From NCBI RefSeq assembly GCF_013425525.1, contig NZ_JACCKA010000024.1, positions 79,586-143,585 of the forward strand: a DNA stretch of 64,000 nucleotides, in the 5' to 3' direction. The stretch is from Luteimonas salinisoli. GTDB lineage: Bacteria; Pseudomonadota; Gammaproteobacteria; Xanthomonadales; Xanthomonadaceae. Positions 36,857 through 46,130 of this stretch are shown piece by piece. A program made the translations under genes and the position numbers. Position 1 is the stretch's first letter. Each line of letters opens with the position of its first letter. Under the pieces are notes generated by a model that saw only the letters and a list, made by a program, of their open reading frames with translations, ran no database searches and was not told where the DNA came from.

Positions 36857-36997
36857 TGCTGGTTCTCCGCTGTCACGGCGATCTACCGTGGCTGCAGCAT
36901 CGCCCGCGGAAGCTTCGCATCCGATCAAGATTGCGTTGGACGGCACTGACGACGATGAACGTGGCTGAACGTGTCCGCGCATCGCCAGGCCCGCGAA

Positions 36998-37030
36998 AAA
37001 AGAAAAGGCCGGCGCATGCGCCGGCCTTTT
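36998..37030 (-). terminator. Rho-independent terminator of the entericidin gene
   Basis: Stem GGCCGGCG/CGCCGGCC with a CATG loop lies between A-runs and T-runs. On the minus strand it is followed by CTTTTCTTTTTTC, a good terminator 50 bp after the entericidin stop; the flank on the plus side also has TTTT. Confidence 0.85.
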
Positions 37031-37080
37031 CGCAACGGCCGCTCCGCGCGATCGCGGAGGGCGCTGAGCGTTGCCGTGGC

Positions 37081-37236
37081 TCAGTTCGGATCGGTACCGC
37101 CGGTATCTTCCGCGGCTTCTTCCATCTTCGATCCGACCTTCTGCACGTCCTTGCCCGCACCCTCGACCGTGTTGCACGCGGTCAGGGTGCCGGCCGAGAA
37201 CAGGGCGAGCAGCAGCAGGGCAGTCAAACGCTTCAT
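37081..37236 (-). CDS. Entericidin-like small lipoprotein
   Basis: The 51-residue product has a lipobox ([11 protein letters not shown], cysteine at residue 21) and the entericidin core [21 protein letters not shown]. Entericidin A/B are membrane-associated lipoproteins of a stationary-phase toxin/antidote pair in E. coli; single copies like this are widespread and probably serve envelope stress. A good terminator follows. Confidence 0.9.
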   Translation of the reverse strand: MKRLTALLLLALFSAGTLTACNTVEGAGKDVQKVGSKMEEAAEDTGGTDPN

Positions 37237-37406
37237 GGGATTCTCCTGTGACGGGATGTGGGGCGCTCGGTGGTCGCGTCCCTTGCCGGCGACCCGTGCG
37301 GCCATGAAACCGCATGCGGGCGTGAACGATGCGTCGTTTCGCCGGCGCACCGCCTCGCCCGCGACGTTCCTGTTCAGGTTTGCACGGCCGCGGCGTGGCC
37401 CGCCCC

Positions 37407-38330
37407 TCAGTCGCGCATCAGCGTCGACTTGCCGAACAGGCTTTCCACCAGGTCGACCGCCAGTTCGGCGGTGACGTTGCGATCGTCCAGCGCCGGGCTC
37501 ACCTCCACCACGTCGAGCGAACCCATCCTTCCGGTATCGGCGATCATCTCCATCACCAGCTGCGCTTCGCGGTAGTTCACCCCACCGGGCACGGTGGTGC
37601 CGGTGCCGGGGGCGATGGCGGGGTCGAGAAAGTCCACGTCGAAGCTGACGTGCACGTGGGTATCGTCGTCGAGGCCGTCCAGCGCCTGCTCCATCACCCG
37701 CTTCATCCCGACTTCGTCGATGAAGCGCATGTCGTAGATGTCCAGGCCATGCTCCTTGACCAGGCGCTTCTCGTCCTGGTCCACGGAGCGGATGCCGATC
37801 TGCTTCACCTGCTGCGGGACGATCGCCGGCGCGTGCCCCCCGAGCCCGGTCAACGCCGCGGGACCGATCCCGCACAGGCAGGCCACCGGCATGCCGTGGA
37901 TGTTGCCCGAGGGCGTGACCCGGCTGGTGTTGAAGTCCGAGTGCGCATCCAGCCACAGCACCCGCAGCTTGCGGCCCTGCTCGCGGCAGTGGTTGGCCAC
38001 CGCCATGATCGAGCCCATCGCCAGGCTGTGGTCGCCGCCCAGCACCACCGGCATGCGCCCGGCGCGCAGCTCGGCGGCGGAGGCCTCCAGCAGCGCGCGG
38101 TTCCAGGCGACCACCTCGTCGAGGTGGCGATAGCCCTCGACCGGCGGCTGCCAGGGATTGCGCGGCCCGTCGACGTTGCCGCGGTCGATCACGTCGACCC
38201 CCCTCGCCTGCAGCGCGCCGACCAGGCCGGCGATGCGCAGCGCTTCGGGCCCCATCCGCGCGCCCTGGTGCCCGGCGCCGACGTCGGTGGGCACGCCAAT
38301 GATCGAAACGGGTGGATGGTTCCGCGGCAT
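37407..38330 (-). CDS. rocF: Arginase
   Basis: This 307-residue ureohydrolase splits arginine into ornithine and urea with a dinuclear manganese site. The metal ligands are all visible: [10 protein letters not shown] (H), [11 protein letters not shown] (D, H, D) and [17 protein letters not shown] (D, D). Substrate-binding [10 protein letters not shown] is also present. The length and the N-terminal [17 protein letters not shown] favour arginase over agmatinase. The ATG at 38330 is used. tRNA-Thr lies 18 bp upstream on the same strand. Confidence 0.95.
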   Translation of the reverse strand: MPRNHPPVSIIGVPTDVGAGHQGARMGPEALRIAGLVGALQARGVDVIDRGNVDGPRNPWQPPVEGYRHLDEVVAWNRALLEASAAELRAGRMPVVLGGDHSLAMGSIMAVANHCREQGRKLRVLWLDAHSDFNTSRVTPSGNIHGMPVACLCGIGPAALTGLGGHAPAIVPQQVKQIGIRSVDQDEKRLVKEHGLDIYDMRFIDEVGMKRVMEQALDGLDDDTHVHVSFDVDFLDPAIAPGTGTTVPGGVNYREAQLVMEMIADTGRMGSLDVVEVSPALDDRNVTAELAVDLVESLFGKSTLMRD

Positions 38331-38348
38331 CGTCGTCGTCCGTTGGGA

Positions 38349-38424
38349 TGGTGCCGGCAATCCGGATCGAACGGATGACCTACCGCTTACAAGGCGGTTG
38401 CTCTACCAGCTGAGCTATGCCGGC
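38349..38424 (-). tRNA. tRNA-Thr (TGT anticodon)
   Basis: The minus strand begins GCCGGCATAGCTCAGCTGGT, forms a full cloverleaf and has an ACCGC-CTTGTAA-GCGGT anticodon arm with anticodon TGT, a GTTCGATCC T-arm and the acceptor partner TGCCGGC. The 3-prime ACCA is encoded, giving 76 nt. It sits downstream of birA-coaX; E. coli also has a tRNA-Thr in its birA-coaA-tRNA cluster. Confidence 0.97.
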
Positions 38425-38480
38425 GTGGATGGCCCGGAAACCCCGGGAGGCGCGCATTCTAGCGCGCGCCGGCCGCGGCT

Positions 38481-39287
38481 TCAGCGCAACTGCGCGCAAT
38501 CGAGGGCTTCGGCGCGCTGCGCACCGGCGGCGGTACGCGCGGCGTCGGCGTCGAAGCCGTCGCCCACGGCGAGATCCAGCCAGTGACGGACACTGGTCTC
38601 GCCCAGCGGGTCGGCCTGCGCCGCGAACCCGGCGGCCCGCAGCGCGGCGACATGGCGCCGGGCCGCCGCCTCGCCGCTGAAGCGGCCCAGGGCGATGGCA
38701 TTGGCCTCGGCGCCCTCGGCCAGGATGAAGTGGTCGTCGAAACCGGCGGCACCGAGCTTTTGCGCCGTCGCCTGCGCTGCGGCGCGGTCGGCGTGCGGCG
38801 GCAGCATCACCCGCCAGCCGCGCGGCGCGGACACCACCTCGCGCTCCCGCAGGTGCAGCGCTCGCGGCTGCAGGGCTTCGCGGGCCGCGGCAAGCGACGC
38901 CGCCTGGTCGAACGGGCCCAGCGACAGGCAGCGCGCCGGTACTGAGGCGCTGGGGTCGGCCCCTTCGGCGCGTCCCTCTGCGGACCGTCCTGACGGCGAG
39001 TCGGCATCGGCTGGGTCGCGCCCAGCGTTGCGGGCATCGGCATCGGCATCGGCGTCGGCAGCGGGATCGCCATCGGCATCGGCAAGCGGCGCCTGCGGCT
39101 CGGCGGCGGCAACGCCGGCTGCTGTGGCGCGCGCCTCGGGCGAGGCCTCCTCCACCAGCTGCAGGCGCGGCACTCCCGGCGGCGGGTCGGGCACGCCAGG
39201 GGCCGCGGCCGGGGGCCGCAGCGCCCACCACAGGGCGACCCCGAGGTTCAAGGCCAGCAACAGGACGATCAGCGCACGCAGGAGCAT
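38481..39287 (-). CDS. SPOR-domain membrane protein
   Basis: The 268-residue protein has an N-terminal membrane helix (ALIVLLLALNLGVALWWAL), a long low-complexity linker rich in Ala/Asp (a run of DADADA-type repeats near residue 80) and a C-terminal SPOR-like domain. The latter has two blocks, CLSLGPFDQAASLAAAREALQ and AIALGRFSGEAAARRHVAALRAAGF. SPOR domains bind denuded glycan strands at the division site. It follows coaX by 64 bp, a placement I recall from relatives in this family. Confidence 0.8.
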   Translation of the reverse strand: MLLRALIVLLLALNLGVALWWALRPPAAAPGVPDPPPGVPRLQLVEEASPEARATAAGVAAAEPQAPLADADGDPAADADADADARNAGRDPADADSPSGRSAEGRAEGADPSASVPARCLSLGPFDQAASLAAAREALQPRALHLREREVVSAPRGWRVMLPPHADRAAAQATAQKLGAAGFDDHFILAEGAEANAIALGRFSGEAAARRHVAALRAAGFAAQADPLGETSVRHWLDLAVGDGFDADAARTAAGAQRAEALDCAQLR

Positions 39288-39351
39288 CGGACGATTGTAA
39301 GCGGGCGCGGCGGGGACGCGCCGCGTCCGCCATCGCAGCGCTGCGCAGCGC

Positions 39352-40095
39352 TCAAGCGAAAATCCGCTCCATCCGCGCCCAGCGCGCCAGGCCCTCGAGC
39401 ACCAGCGAGGGCGCCGGCTCGGCGCCGTCCAGGCGCGCGGCGAGCGCCGGTGCGCCGCCGCCATGCAGCAGCAGGTGCGGCCGCGCTCCCAGCAATGCGT
39501 GCGCCGCCTCCCGGCTGCGCTCGACCAGCGCCAGCGCGGCGCCCTCGCAGCCCGAGACCAGCGCATCGGCGGTGTCGGCGGCGAACTCGGCATAGCTGCC
39601 GCCGTCGGCCGGCAGTTGCGCCGTGCGCGCGTGCAGCGCCTGGCGCATCAGCGCAGGCGAGGGTGCGATGCGACCGCCGCGATGGCGGCCCTGCGCATCG
39701 ACCAGGTCGACGGTGAGCGCGGTGCCGACGCCCACCACCAGGCTCGGGCCGTTGCCGCGGGCATGGGCGGCCAGCAGCGCGAGAAAGCGGTCGACGCCGA
39801 GGCGGCGCGGATCGGCATAGGCGATGGTCACGCCGTCGCAGCGCGCCAGGGTGGAGGCGATCGACACCCGGCCGCAGCGCGATGCCAGCGCCTCCAGCAA
39901 TGCCCCCCGCAGCGCCGGCGCCGCCACGCTGGACAGGCTGCAGGCCTCGCAACGGGCGGGCAGGCGCTGTTCCCAGCCGGCATCGAACCGGGTGCCGTCG
40001 TGGGCCACGGCCATCACCTCGCCGAGGCTGCCGTCCGGATGCAGCGGCGCGAACTTGAGCCGGGTGTTGCCGAGGTCGAACAGCCAGGCGGTCAT
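39352..40095 (-). CDS. coaX: Type III pantothenate kinase
   Basis: The 247-residue CoaX phosphorylates pantothenate, the first committed step of CoA synthesis. The ASKHA-fold motifs are FDLGNTRLKFA (phosphate 1), GVDRFLALLAA and VVGVGTALTVDLVDAQGRHRGGRIAPS with the catalytic aspartate. Its ATG overlaps the birA stop (ATGA), so the two are coupled; birA-coaX is a common gene pair. Type III kinases are not feedback-inhibited by CoA. Confidence 0.94.
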   Translation of the reverse strand: MTAWLFDLGNTRLKFAPLHPDGSLGEVMAVAHDGTRFDAGWEQRLPARCEACSLSSVAAPALRGALLEALASRCGRVSIASTLARCDGVTIAYADPRRLGVDRFLALLAAHARGNGPSLVVGVGTALTVDLVDAQGRHRGGRIAPSPALMRQALHARTAQLPADGGSYAEFAADTADALVSGCEGAALALVERSREAAHALLGARPHLLLHGGGAPALAARLDGAEPAPSLVLEGLARWARMERIFA

Positions 40096-41084
40096 CGCCC
40101 GGCCCCGGCGCGCACGCTCACCTCGCCGGCGTGGAAGGTGCGCTCGCGGTCGCCGGTGCGCACCCGCAGGGCGCCGTCGGCGGCCGCCCCGAGGGCGATG
40201 CCGTCGTGGCCGGCGCCCGCGATCTCCACCCGCACCGGGCGTCCGGCCAGCGCGTCGAGCGCCGCGAAGCGCGGCAGGAACGGCGCCAGGCCCTCGCGGT
40301 CGAACAGCGCCAGCGCCGGCACCAGCGCGGCGACGAGCCGCGCGGCCACCAGGTTGCGCGATGCCACCCTGCCCAGGACCGTACCCAGATCGGTCCATGG
40401 CTGGTCGATCGCCGCGGCCGCGGCGGACGGCATCCGCAGGTTCAAGCCCAGCCCGAGCACCGCGCGCGCGGGGCCGGCGTGTTCGCCGCTGCCCTCCACC
40501 AGCAGGCCGCCCAGCTTGTGCAGGCGCCCGTCGGCATCCACCACCACCAGGTCGTTGGGCCACTTGAGGCGCACGGCGCCGGCGCCGAGCTCGTGCAAGG
40601 CCTCGGCCGCCGCTACGCCGGCCACCACGCCGAGCCCGCCGAGCCGCGCCAGGCCGCCGGCGAAGCGCCGCGACAGCGACAGGTAGAGGTTGGCCACCAG
40701 TGGCGACGCCCAGCCGCGGCCGCGGCGCCCGCGGCCATCGCTCTGCCGTTCCGCCATCAGCACCGCGACGCCGCCCTGCGGCGTGTCCCGGCGCAGCAAC
40801 TCGGAACTGGTCGAGTCCAGCGACCAGGCGACCTCCAGCGCGACGACCGCAGCGCCGACGTCCTCGGGCAGCGCGGCGCGAATCCGCTCGGGATCGAGCA
40901 GCTCCAGCGGCTGCGCCAGCGCATAGCCGCGCCCGCGCCGCGCCTCGATCGCCACCCCCGCCGCGCGCAGGGCCTCGATGCGCTTCCACACCGCCGCCCG
41001 GGTCTGGCCGCTGGCGCGCGCCAGCGCGTCCCCGGACACCGGGCCGGCGAGCAGTCGTTCGAGCAGGGCGCGTTCTGGAGTCAT
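40092..41084 (-). CDS. birA: Biotin--protein ligase / biotin repressor
   Basis: The 330-residue protein has an N-terminal winged helix (GDALARASGQTRAAVWKRIEALRAAGVAIE) and the ligase core with STSSELLRR, AERQSDGRGRRGRGWASP (biotinyl-AMP loop GRGRRGR), LKWPNDLVV and LHKLGGLLVE, then a C-terminal SH3-like domain. Full length with the HTH indicates a Group II BirA that can both biotinylate AccB and repress biotin synthesis. The ATG at 41084 is preferred over a 37-codon upstream extension. Confidence 0.95.
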   Translation of the reverse strand: MTPERALLERLLAGPVSGDALARASGQTRAAVWKRIEALRAAGVAIEARRGRGYALAQPLELLDPERIRAALPEDVGAAVVALEVAWSLDSTSSELLRRDTPQGGVAVLMAERQSDGRGRRGRGWASPLVANLYLSLSRRFAGGLARLGGLGVVAGVAAAEALHELGAGAVRLKWPNDLVVVDADGRLHKLGGLLVEGSGEHAGPARAVLGLGLNLRMPSAAAAAIDQPWTDLGTVLGRVASRNLVAARLVAALVPALALFDREGLAPFLPRFAALDALAGRPVRVEIAGAGHDGIALGAAADGALRVRTGDRERTFHAGEVSVRAGAGR

Positions 41085-41246
41085 CCGGGGGAGCGGCGGT
41101 CCGGCAGGCCAGGGGAATCCGGGATTATCCGCGAGGCGGCCCTGGCGACGCGGTTGCCGCGTTGCAGCATGCCCGACGCTGCGCCGACCGCACAAGCGCG
41201 CTATAGTGCGTCGTTAAGCGTTGCCGCTCCCAGACAGGCCGCCGCC

Positions 41247-41513
41247 ATGATCGTCCGAATCGCGCTGTTGCTGCTGCTCTGCTCCACCAGCCTGCCGCTG
41301 ATGGCCCGGGAGGTCCGGCAGGCGAGTCCGAACGGCGACGGCCCCTGCCCCACTGCGGCGGAGAAGGAAGCCGCCGAAGCCGGCAACCGCAACGGCGACC
41401 GCCGCGGCACGCCGGCGGCCGCCGGCGAGCGCGCCGCAGCACCCGGCGGCAATACCGACAACAGCGTCCGCGCCCCGCGCTGGCACAGCTTCCTGCCTGG
41501 CATGTTCCGCTGA
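41247..41513 (+). CDS. Small exported protein of unknown function
   Basis: The 88-residue product has a signal peptide (IVRIALLLLLCSTSLPLMA, cleavage near residue 20) followed by a Gly/Asn/Ala-rich mature part and a short C-terminal WHSFLPGMFR. A TATAGT -10-like hexamer lies at 41202-41207. It ends 11 bp before the peptidase gene and may share its transcript. I recognise no family. Confidence 0.55.
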   Translation: MIVRIALLLLLCSTSLPLMAREVRQASPNGDGPCPTAAEKEAAEAGNRNGDRRGTPAAAGERAAAPGGNTDNSVRAPRWHSFLPGMFR

Positions 41514-41524
41514 TCCCGGCGCGC

Positions 41525-42277
41525 GTGCGCGGCCTGATCAGGCGCCTGCGGCGCGACCCCGCTCCGATCGACCCCGCCCTGTGGCGCGACGTGCGCACGG
41601 CGGTACCCTGGGCGGCGCAGCTGGACCCCACCCGCGACCAGCGGCTGCAGGCGCTGGCTGCGCGCTTCCTCCACGAGAAGACCCTCACTGCGGTTGGCGA
41701 CCTGCGGCTGGACGAACGCCGCGCCGCCATCCTGGCCACGCTGTGCTGCCTGCCGCTGCTGGAGTTCGGCGCCGAGGGCATGCGCGGCTGGTCGCAGCTG
41801 ATCGTCTACCCGGACGCGTTCCGGGTGAACCGCACCCACGTCGACGCTGCCGGAGTGCTGCACCAGTGGGACGACGAGCTCATCGGCGAGGCCTGGGAGA
41901 CCGGTCCGCTGATCCTGTCGTGGGCCGACGTGGAAGCCGATCTGGCGCAGCCCGATGCCGGGTTCTGCGTGGCGGTGCACGAAATGGCGCACAAGATCGA
42001 TGCGCTCGACGGCCTGCTCGACGGCACTCCGCCGCTGCCGCGCGCCTGGCAGCGGCAGTGGGCACGCGACTTCCAGGACAGCTACGACCGCTTCGTCGCC
42101 GTGGTCGAGCGCGGCGGCGAGCCCGCGCTGGACCCTTACGCGGCGGAAGCGCCGGAGGAATTCTTCGCCGTCTGCAGCGAATACCACTTCAGCGATCCGA
42201 AGCGATTGCAGGAGGCGATGCCCGACGTCGCCGGCCACCTGGCCCGCTTCTACGGCCCCTCACCGTTCACGACGTAA
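41525..42277 (+). CDS. mtfA: MtfA-like zinc peptidase
   Basis: This 250-residue protein matches the MtfA (M90) family. The zinc motif is VAVHEMAHKIDALDG with HEMAH plus a downstream Glu region, and PEEFFAVCSEYHFSDP supplies the third ligand. The WSQLIVYPDAF and DDELIGEAWETGPLILSWADVE blocks are typical. In E. coli MtfA binds the Mlc repressor and so affects glucose PTS genes; here its partner is unknown. The start is GTG at 41525, 11 bp after the previous stop. Confidence 0.92.
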   Translation: MRGLIRRLRRDPAPIDPALWRDVRTAVPWAAQLDPTRDQRLQALAARFLHEKTLTAVGDLRLDERRAAILATLCCLPLLEFGAEGMRGWSQLIVYPDAFRVNRTHVDAAGVLHQWDDELIGEAWETGPLILSWADVEADLAQPDAGFCVAVHEMAHKIDALDGLLDGTPPLPRAWQRQWARDFQDSYDRFVAVVERGGEPALDPYAAEAPEEFFAVCSEYHFSDPKRLQEAMPDVAGHLARFYGPSPFTT

Positions 42278-42301
42278 CCGCTCCCGCCGACGGCGACACC
42301 C

Positions 42302-42409
42302 GTAGGAGCGTGCCATGCACGCGAAGGCCGGCGCGGGCGGCAATGCCCGCAATCGCCGCCACGCCCATCGGAGACTCCCGCGCCCTTCGCGGCCATGGGC
42401 CGCTCCTAC
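42302..42409 (+). mobile_element. Intact 108-bp dispersed element
   Basis: It starts GTAGGAGCGTGCCATGCACG and ends GGCCATGGGCCGCTCCTAC, with centre GCAATGCCCGCAATCGCCGC. It lies between the convergent mtfA and phoQ genes. Confidence 0.8.
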
Positions 42410-42433
42410 GGGAAATGCGCGGCCACCCGTCCC

Positions 42434-43846
42434 TTACAGCCCCGCCGGCAAGGTGACCACGAAGCGTGCGCCGCCCAGCTCCTCCGACTGCGAGACCTGG
42501 AGTTCACCGCGATAGCTGTGAACGAGGTCCTGCACGATCGCCAGGCCGATGCCGTGGCCCTGGACGCGCTCGTCGCCACGCACGCCGCGCTGCAGCACGT
42601 ACGCGATGCGCTCCGCGGCGATCCCCGGGCCGTTGTCGTCGACCGCCAGGATCAGCCCGGGCCGGCGGTTGAGCGCCGATTCGCCCGGCTTGACCGTCAA
42701 CAGCACCCGCGAGCGCGCCCACTTGAACGCGTTCTCCAGCAGGTTGCCCAGCAGTTCCTGCAGGTCGCCCGGCTCGCCGTGGAAGCGCGCCTGCGGATCG
42801 ATGTCGAACTCGCAGATCACGCCCTTGCTGGCGTAGATCTTCTCCAGGCCCTGGACGATCTGCTCGGCATGCGGCTCGATCTCGACCGGCGCGGCGAACA
42901 GCTTGTGTCCGCCGGAGGCGGCGCGCCCGAGCTGGTAGCCGACCAGGTCGTTCATGCGCCGCAGCTGGGCCTCGACCTCGTCGCGCAGTTCGGCGCCGTC
43001 GGGGTTGGCGTCCAATCGCGTGCGCAGCACCGCCAGCGGCGTCTTCAGGCTGTGCGCCAGGTCCGACATGGTGTTGCGCTGGTGCTCGAGGTTCTGGCGC
43101 TCGCTCTCGATCAGCGCGTTGATGCTGTCGGTCAGCGGCTGCAGCTCGCGCGGGTGCAGCTCGCCCATGCGGTTGGCCTGGCCGCGCTGCACCCGCTTGA
43201 GTTCGTGGATCACGTGGCGCAGCGGCCACAGGCTCCAGCGCAGCACCACCGTCTGCAGCAGCAGCAGGATCAGCCCGGCCACGCCGAGGTAGCGCCAGAG
43301 CGCCTGGCGGAACACCTGGACCTGCTGCGGCAGGCTGCCGGCGTCCTCCATGATGTAGACGGTGTAGGGAAGCTCGCCGGCGCTGCGCACCAGCACGAAA
43401 CCCATGCCGTACCGGATCACCTCGCCCGGCGCGCCGGCGCTGTCGCTGATCGGCAGGGGTCCGTCGAAGCGCTCCTCGCCGCCCTCGAGCATCGCCAGCT
43501 CGGGGAGCCTCGGCCCCTGCGCGGAGGCCGAGTGCCATTGCCCTGCGGCGGTCACCACAGCGGCGTACAGGCCGGTTCCCGGGCGGTTGAAGCGCTCGTC
43601 GGGCGGGAACTCGGGCGGGATCAGCGCCTCGTCTCGATCGAACTCCACCACCCCGGCGTAGGCGTAGGCGAATCCGCGCAGGCGGTCGCGCTGGCCCTCG
43701 CTTGCGACCTCGACGAAGGCGCGGTCGAGGGCGTACCCGGCCAGGGCCAGGAACGCGATCAGCCCGAGACTGGCGGCCAGCAGCTGCCGCGCCTGCAGCG
43801 AGCGTGGTTGCCAGGGCAGTTCGCGTCGTCGCTGATCGGCGGCCAT
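42434..43846 (-). CDS. phoQ: PhoQ-like sensor histidine kinase
   Basis: The 470-residue kinase has two membrane helices (about 20-42 and 183-205) around a periplasmic sensor of about 140 residues. That sensor carries an acidic stretch near residue 68 (FDRDEALIPPEFPPDE), then comes a HAMP-like segment, the phosphoacceptor box SDLAHSLKTPLAVL (His about 265), an N box LLENAFKWA, DDNGPGIA and GHGIGLAIV. This is the PhoQ arrangement, and it lies downstream of the phoP-like regulator. The frame opens with GTG at 43852; ATG at 43846 two codons on is used. Likely signals are divalent cations or antimicrobial peptides, by analogy. Confidence 0.9.
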   Translation of the reverse strand: MAADQRRRELPWQPRSLQARQLLAASLGLIAFLALAGYALDRAFVEVASEGQRDRLRGFAYAYAGVVEFDRDEALIPPEFPPDERFNRPGTGLYAAVVTAAGQWHSASAQGPRLPELAMLEGGEERFDGPLPISDSAGAPGEVIRYGMGFVLVRSAGELPYTVYIMEDAGSLPQQVQVFRQALWRYLGVAGLILLLLQTVVLRWSLWPLRHVIHELKRVQRGQANRMGELHPRELQPLTDSINALIESERQNLEHQRNTMSDLAHSLKTPLAVLRTRLDANPDGAELRDEVEAQLRRMNDLVGYQLGRAASGGHKLFAAPVEIEPHAEQIVQGLEKIYASKGVICEFDIDPQARFHGEPGDLQELLGNLLENAFKWARSRVLLTVKPGESALNRRPGLILAVDDNGPGIAAERIAYVLQRGVRGDERVQGHGIGLAIVQDLVHSYRGELQVSQSEELGGARFVVTLPAGL

Positions 43847-43949
43847 CGCCACAGGCTAGCGCGGGCGCGCCAGGGGCGCGACGGAACGCAGGCGGGGGCC
43901 TCGCCGCCGAGCGGGGCAGGTGGACCCCACGCTCAGCGGCCTGCCCGCC

Positions 43950-44636
43950 TCAGTGCTCACCGCTCCGCGGAATCGCGAAGCGGTAGCCGCGGCCGCGTAC
44001 CGTCTCGATCGGCTTGAGCGTGCCGTCCGGATCGAGCTTCTTGCGCAGGCGGCCGATGAAGACCTCCAGCACGTTGGAGTCGCGGTCGAAGTCCTGCTGG
44101 TAGATGTGCTCGGTCAGATCCGCCTTCGAGACCAGCTCGCCGGCATGCATCATCAGGTATTCGAGCACCTTGTACTCGTAGCTGGTCAGATCGACGTTCT
44201 GGCCGTTGACGCTGACGGTCTGCGCAGCCAGGTCCAGGATCACCGCGCCGCATTCCAGCGTCGGCTTGCTCCAGCCGGCGGCGCGGCGCACCAGCGCGTT
44301 GATACGCGCCAGCAGTTCCTCGACGTGGAACGGCTTGACCAGGTAGTCGTCGGCGCCCTGCTTGAGGCCGTCGACCTTGTCCTGCCAGCTCGAGCGCGCG
44401 GTGAGGATCAGCACCGGGAACTGCTTGCCCTCGTCGCGCAGGGCCTTGATCAGCTCCATGCCCGACATCTTCGGCAGGCCCAGGTCGATAATGCCCACGT
44501 CGAAGGGCACCTCGCGGCCCATGTAGAGGCCTTCTTCGCCGTCCTGCGCGGCGTCCACGGCAAAGCCTTCGCGCTTCAGGCGCGCGGCAAGCGTCTCGCG
44601 CAGGGGGGCCTCGTCTTCGACCAGCAGGATTCGCAT
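43950..44636 (-). CDS. phoP: PhoP-like OmpR-family response regulator
   Basis: The 228-residue regulator has a receiver domain (MRILLVEDEAPL, phospho-acceptor in IIDLGLPKMSG, switch residue LTARSSWQDK) and an OmpR winged helix (YEYKVLEYLMMHAGELVSKADLTEHIYQQD, DSNVLEVFIGRLRKKLDPDG). It is 100 bp upstream of its likely kinase phoQ. An inverted repeat GTTCAAGTATCTGAAC lies upstream at 44671-44686, a possible autoregulatory site, though it does not match the E. coli PhoP box. Confidence 0.94.
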   Translation of the reverse strand: MRILLVEDEAPLRETLAARLKREGFAVDAAQDGEEGLYMGREVPFDVGIIDLGLPKMSGMELIKALRDEGKQFPVLILTARSSWQDKVDGLKQGADDYLVKPFHVEELLARINALVRRAAGWSKPTLECGAVILDLAAQTVSVNGQNVDLTSYEYKVLEYLMMHAGELVSKADLTEHIYQQDFDRDSNVLEVFIGRLRKKLDPDGTLKPIETVRGRGYRFAIPRSGEH

Positions 44637-44670
44637 GGTGTGCTCCGGATCGGGGCCGTCAGGCCGGTGC

Positions 44671-44686
44671 GTTCAAGTATCTGAAC
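44671..44686. promoter_or_regulatory. Inverted repeat upstream of phoP
   Basis: GTTCA (44671-44675) and TGAAC (44682-44686) flank AGTATC, 35 bp before the phoP start and directly after the stop of the upstream gene. It could be an operator or a short hairpin at the 3-prime end. Confidence 0.3.
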
Positions 44687-45079
44687 TCAATCGTCGTCGC
44701 GACGTGAGCGCCGACGGCGCTGCTGGGGGTCGTCCTCGTAGACGCGGACCCGACCGCGATCGTCGACCACCTTGATCCGGTTGATTTCGCGGCCGTTGGA
44801 GTGCATGCGCTCGGCGCTGAGCACCCGCCCGGAGGTCGAGCTGCGGATATGGCGGATGGAGTCGGCCATCGCATCCTGATTGCGCAGGCGCGGCTGCGTG
44901 GTGCGCAGACGCGGGTGCGCCGCGGGCGCCGCCTCGCGGGCGACCGAGGCGGCCGCGGGCGGAGGTCCGGCAGCACGCTCGGCGGCACGCTCGCGGCGGT
45001 CCTGGGCCTGCGCATCCAGCGCCAGCGCCGAGACGGCAGCCAGGAGCGGGAGCAGCAGGAGGAAACGGCGGACAGGCAT
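44687..45079 (-). CDS. Exported basic protein, PepSY-like tail, upstream of phoP
   Basis: The 130-residue product has a signal peptide (FLLLLPLLAAVSALALDAQAQ, cleavage near residue 26), an Arg/Ala-rich middle and a C-terminal beta segment RILSAER-like (GRVLSAERMHSNGREINRIKVVDDRGRVRVYEDDP), which resembles the short PepSY repeat often encoded beside sensor kinases. Its end is extremely basic/acidic (RRRRSRRDDD). It lies 50 bp upstream of phoP on the same strand, so it is probably in the phoPQ operon. ATG at 45097 is an alternative start six codons up. Confidence 0.7.
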   Translation of the reverse strand: MPVRRFLLLLPLLAAVSALALDAQAQDRRERAAERAAGPPPAAASVAREAAPAAHPRLRTTQPRLRNQDAMADSIRHIRSSTSGRVLSAERMHSNGREINRIKVVDDRGRVRVYEDDPQQRRRRSRRDDD

Positions 45080-45222
45080 GGAATTTTGTCCCGGCATTGG
45101 GATGAATGGGCGTCCGGAGCGCGGTCCGGGAGCAGATTGTTGAAATTCCGCGGTGAATCCGTCCTTAACTTTTCCGGGACCGATGGGACGCGGTTCAGCC
45201 GCGACCTCCCGATGATGCCTGT

Positions 45223-46130
45223 TCAGTAGATTTCTGCAATGCAGCAGCGCAGCGAGCCGCCACCGGCCTCGATGGCGTCCAGCGGCACCGCCCGCAACTG
45301 GAACCCTGCCTGGGCCAGGGCGGCCCGGTTGGCCGGCGCCAGCGCGGCCCCGCCCGCTTGGCTCATCCACACCGTGTCCTCCGAGAGGGCGATGGCGTTG
45401 CCGGCGAACCCGCCGCGTTCCCCCGGCCCCAGCATCGCCACATGCGGGGCGTACAGGGTCGCGATCGCCGCGACGGCGCCGGGATCGGCGAAGCCGTCGG
45501 CGCACAGCAGCGCGGCGCGCCCGGCCAGCACCGCCAGCACCACGTTGGTGTGGTACTCGCCCTGCGCGAGCTCGAAGACCAGGGTGGCGCGCAGCCCGAA
45601 CGCGTGGTGCATCAGCGCGGCGCCTTCGGCGTCGCAGCGCTCGGACAGGCCGCAGAAGCCGAGGCCGCGGGCGCGGTCGATCACCACCGCGCCGGTCAGC
45701 TCGCACGGGTGCGGCTGGCCGGAGAGGTCGTGGATCGCATAGCCGAGCGTATCGGCGAAGAAGCCACGGATGTCGGCGCGGGCGGCTTCGCGCTGACGCA
45801 CCGGGTGGCGCATGCGCCCGACCAGCAGCCGCCCCGGCACCGTGGCGAACGCGTTGTTGGGGAACAGCCCGTCCGGCGCGCGCGGATCGCCGGGGAAGCA
45901 GACCGTGGGCAGGATGTCCGCCATCGCCCGCTGCAGGGCGCGGTGCTGGGCCATGGCGCGGCCGGCGTCGAAGGCCCCGGCACCGGCCATGTAGCGGTTG
46001 TCGGCGGCCGACTGCTCGGCGCGGGCGAACCCCTCCGGCGCCACCAGAAACGCCGCCTTCGCCGTGGCGGCGCCGAAGTCCGGCGCGCAGCCGCGCGCGA
46101 AGCGAAGGAATGCATCCGGATCGCGGGTAA

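Noticed and set aside
39040..39085. GCATCG-type tandem repeat as a separate repeat locus
   Set aside because: It encodes the Ala/Asp linker of the SPOR-domain protein in frame and is part of that gene.
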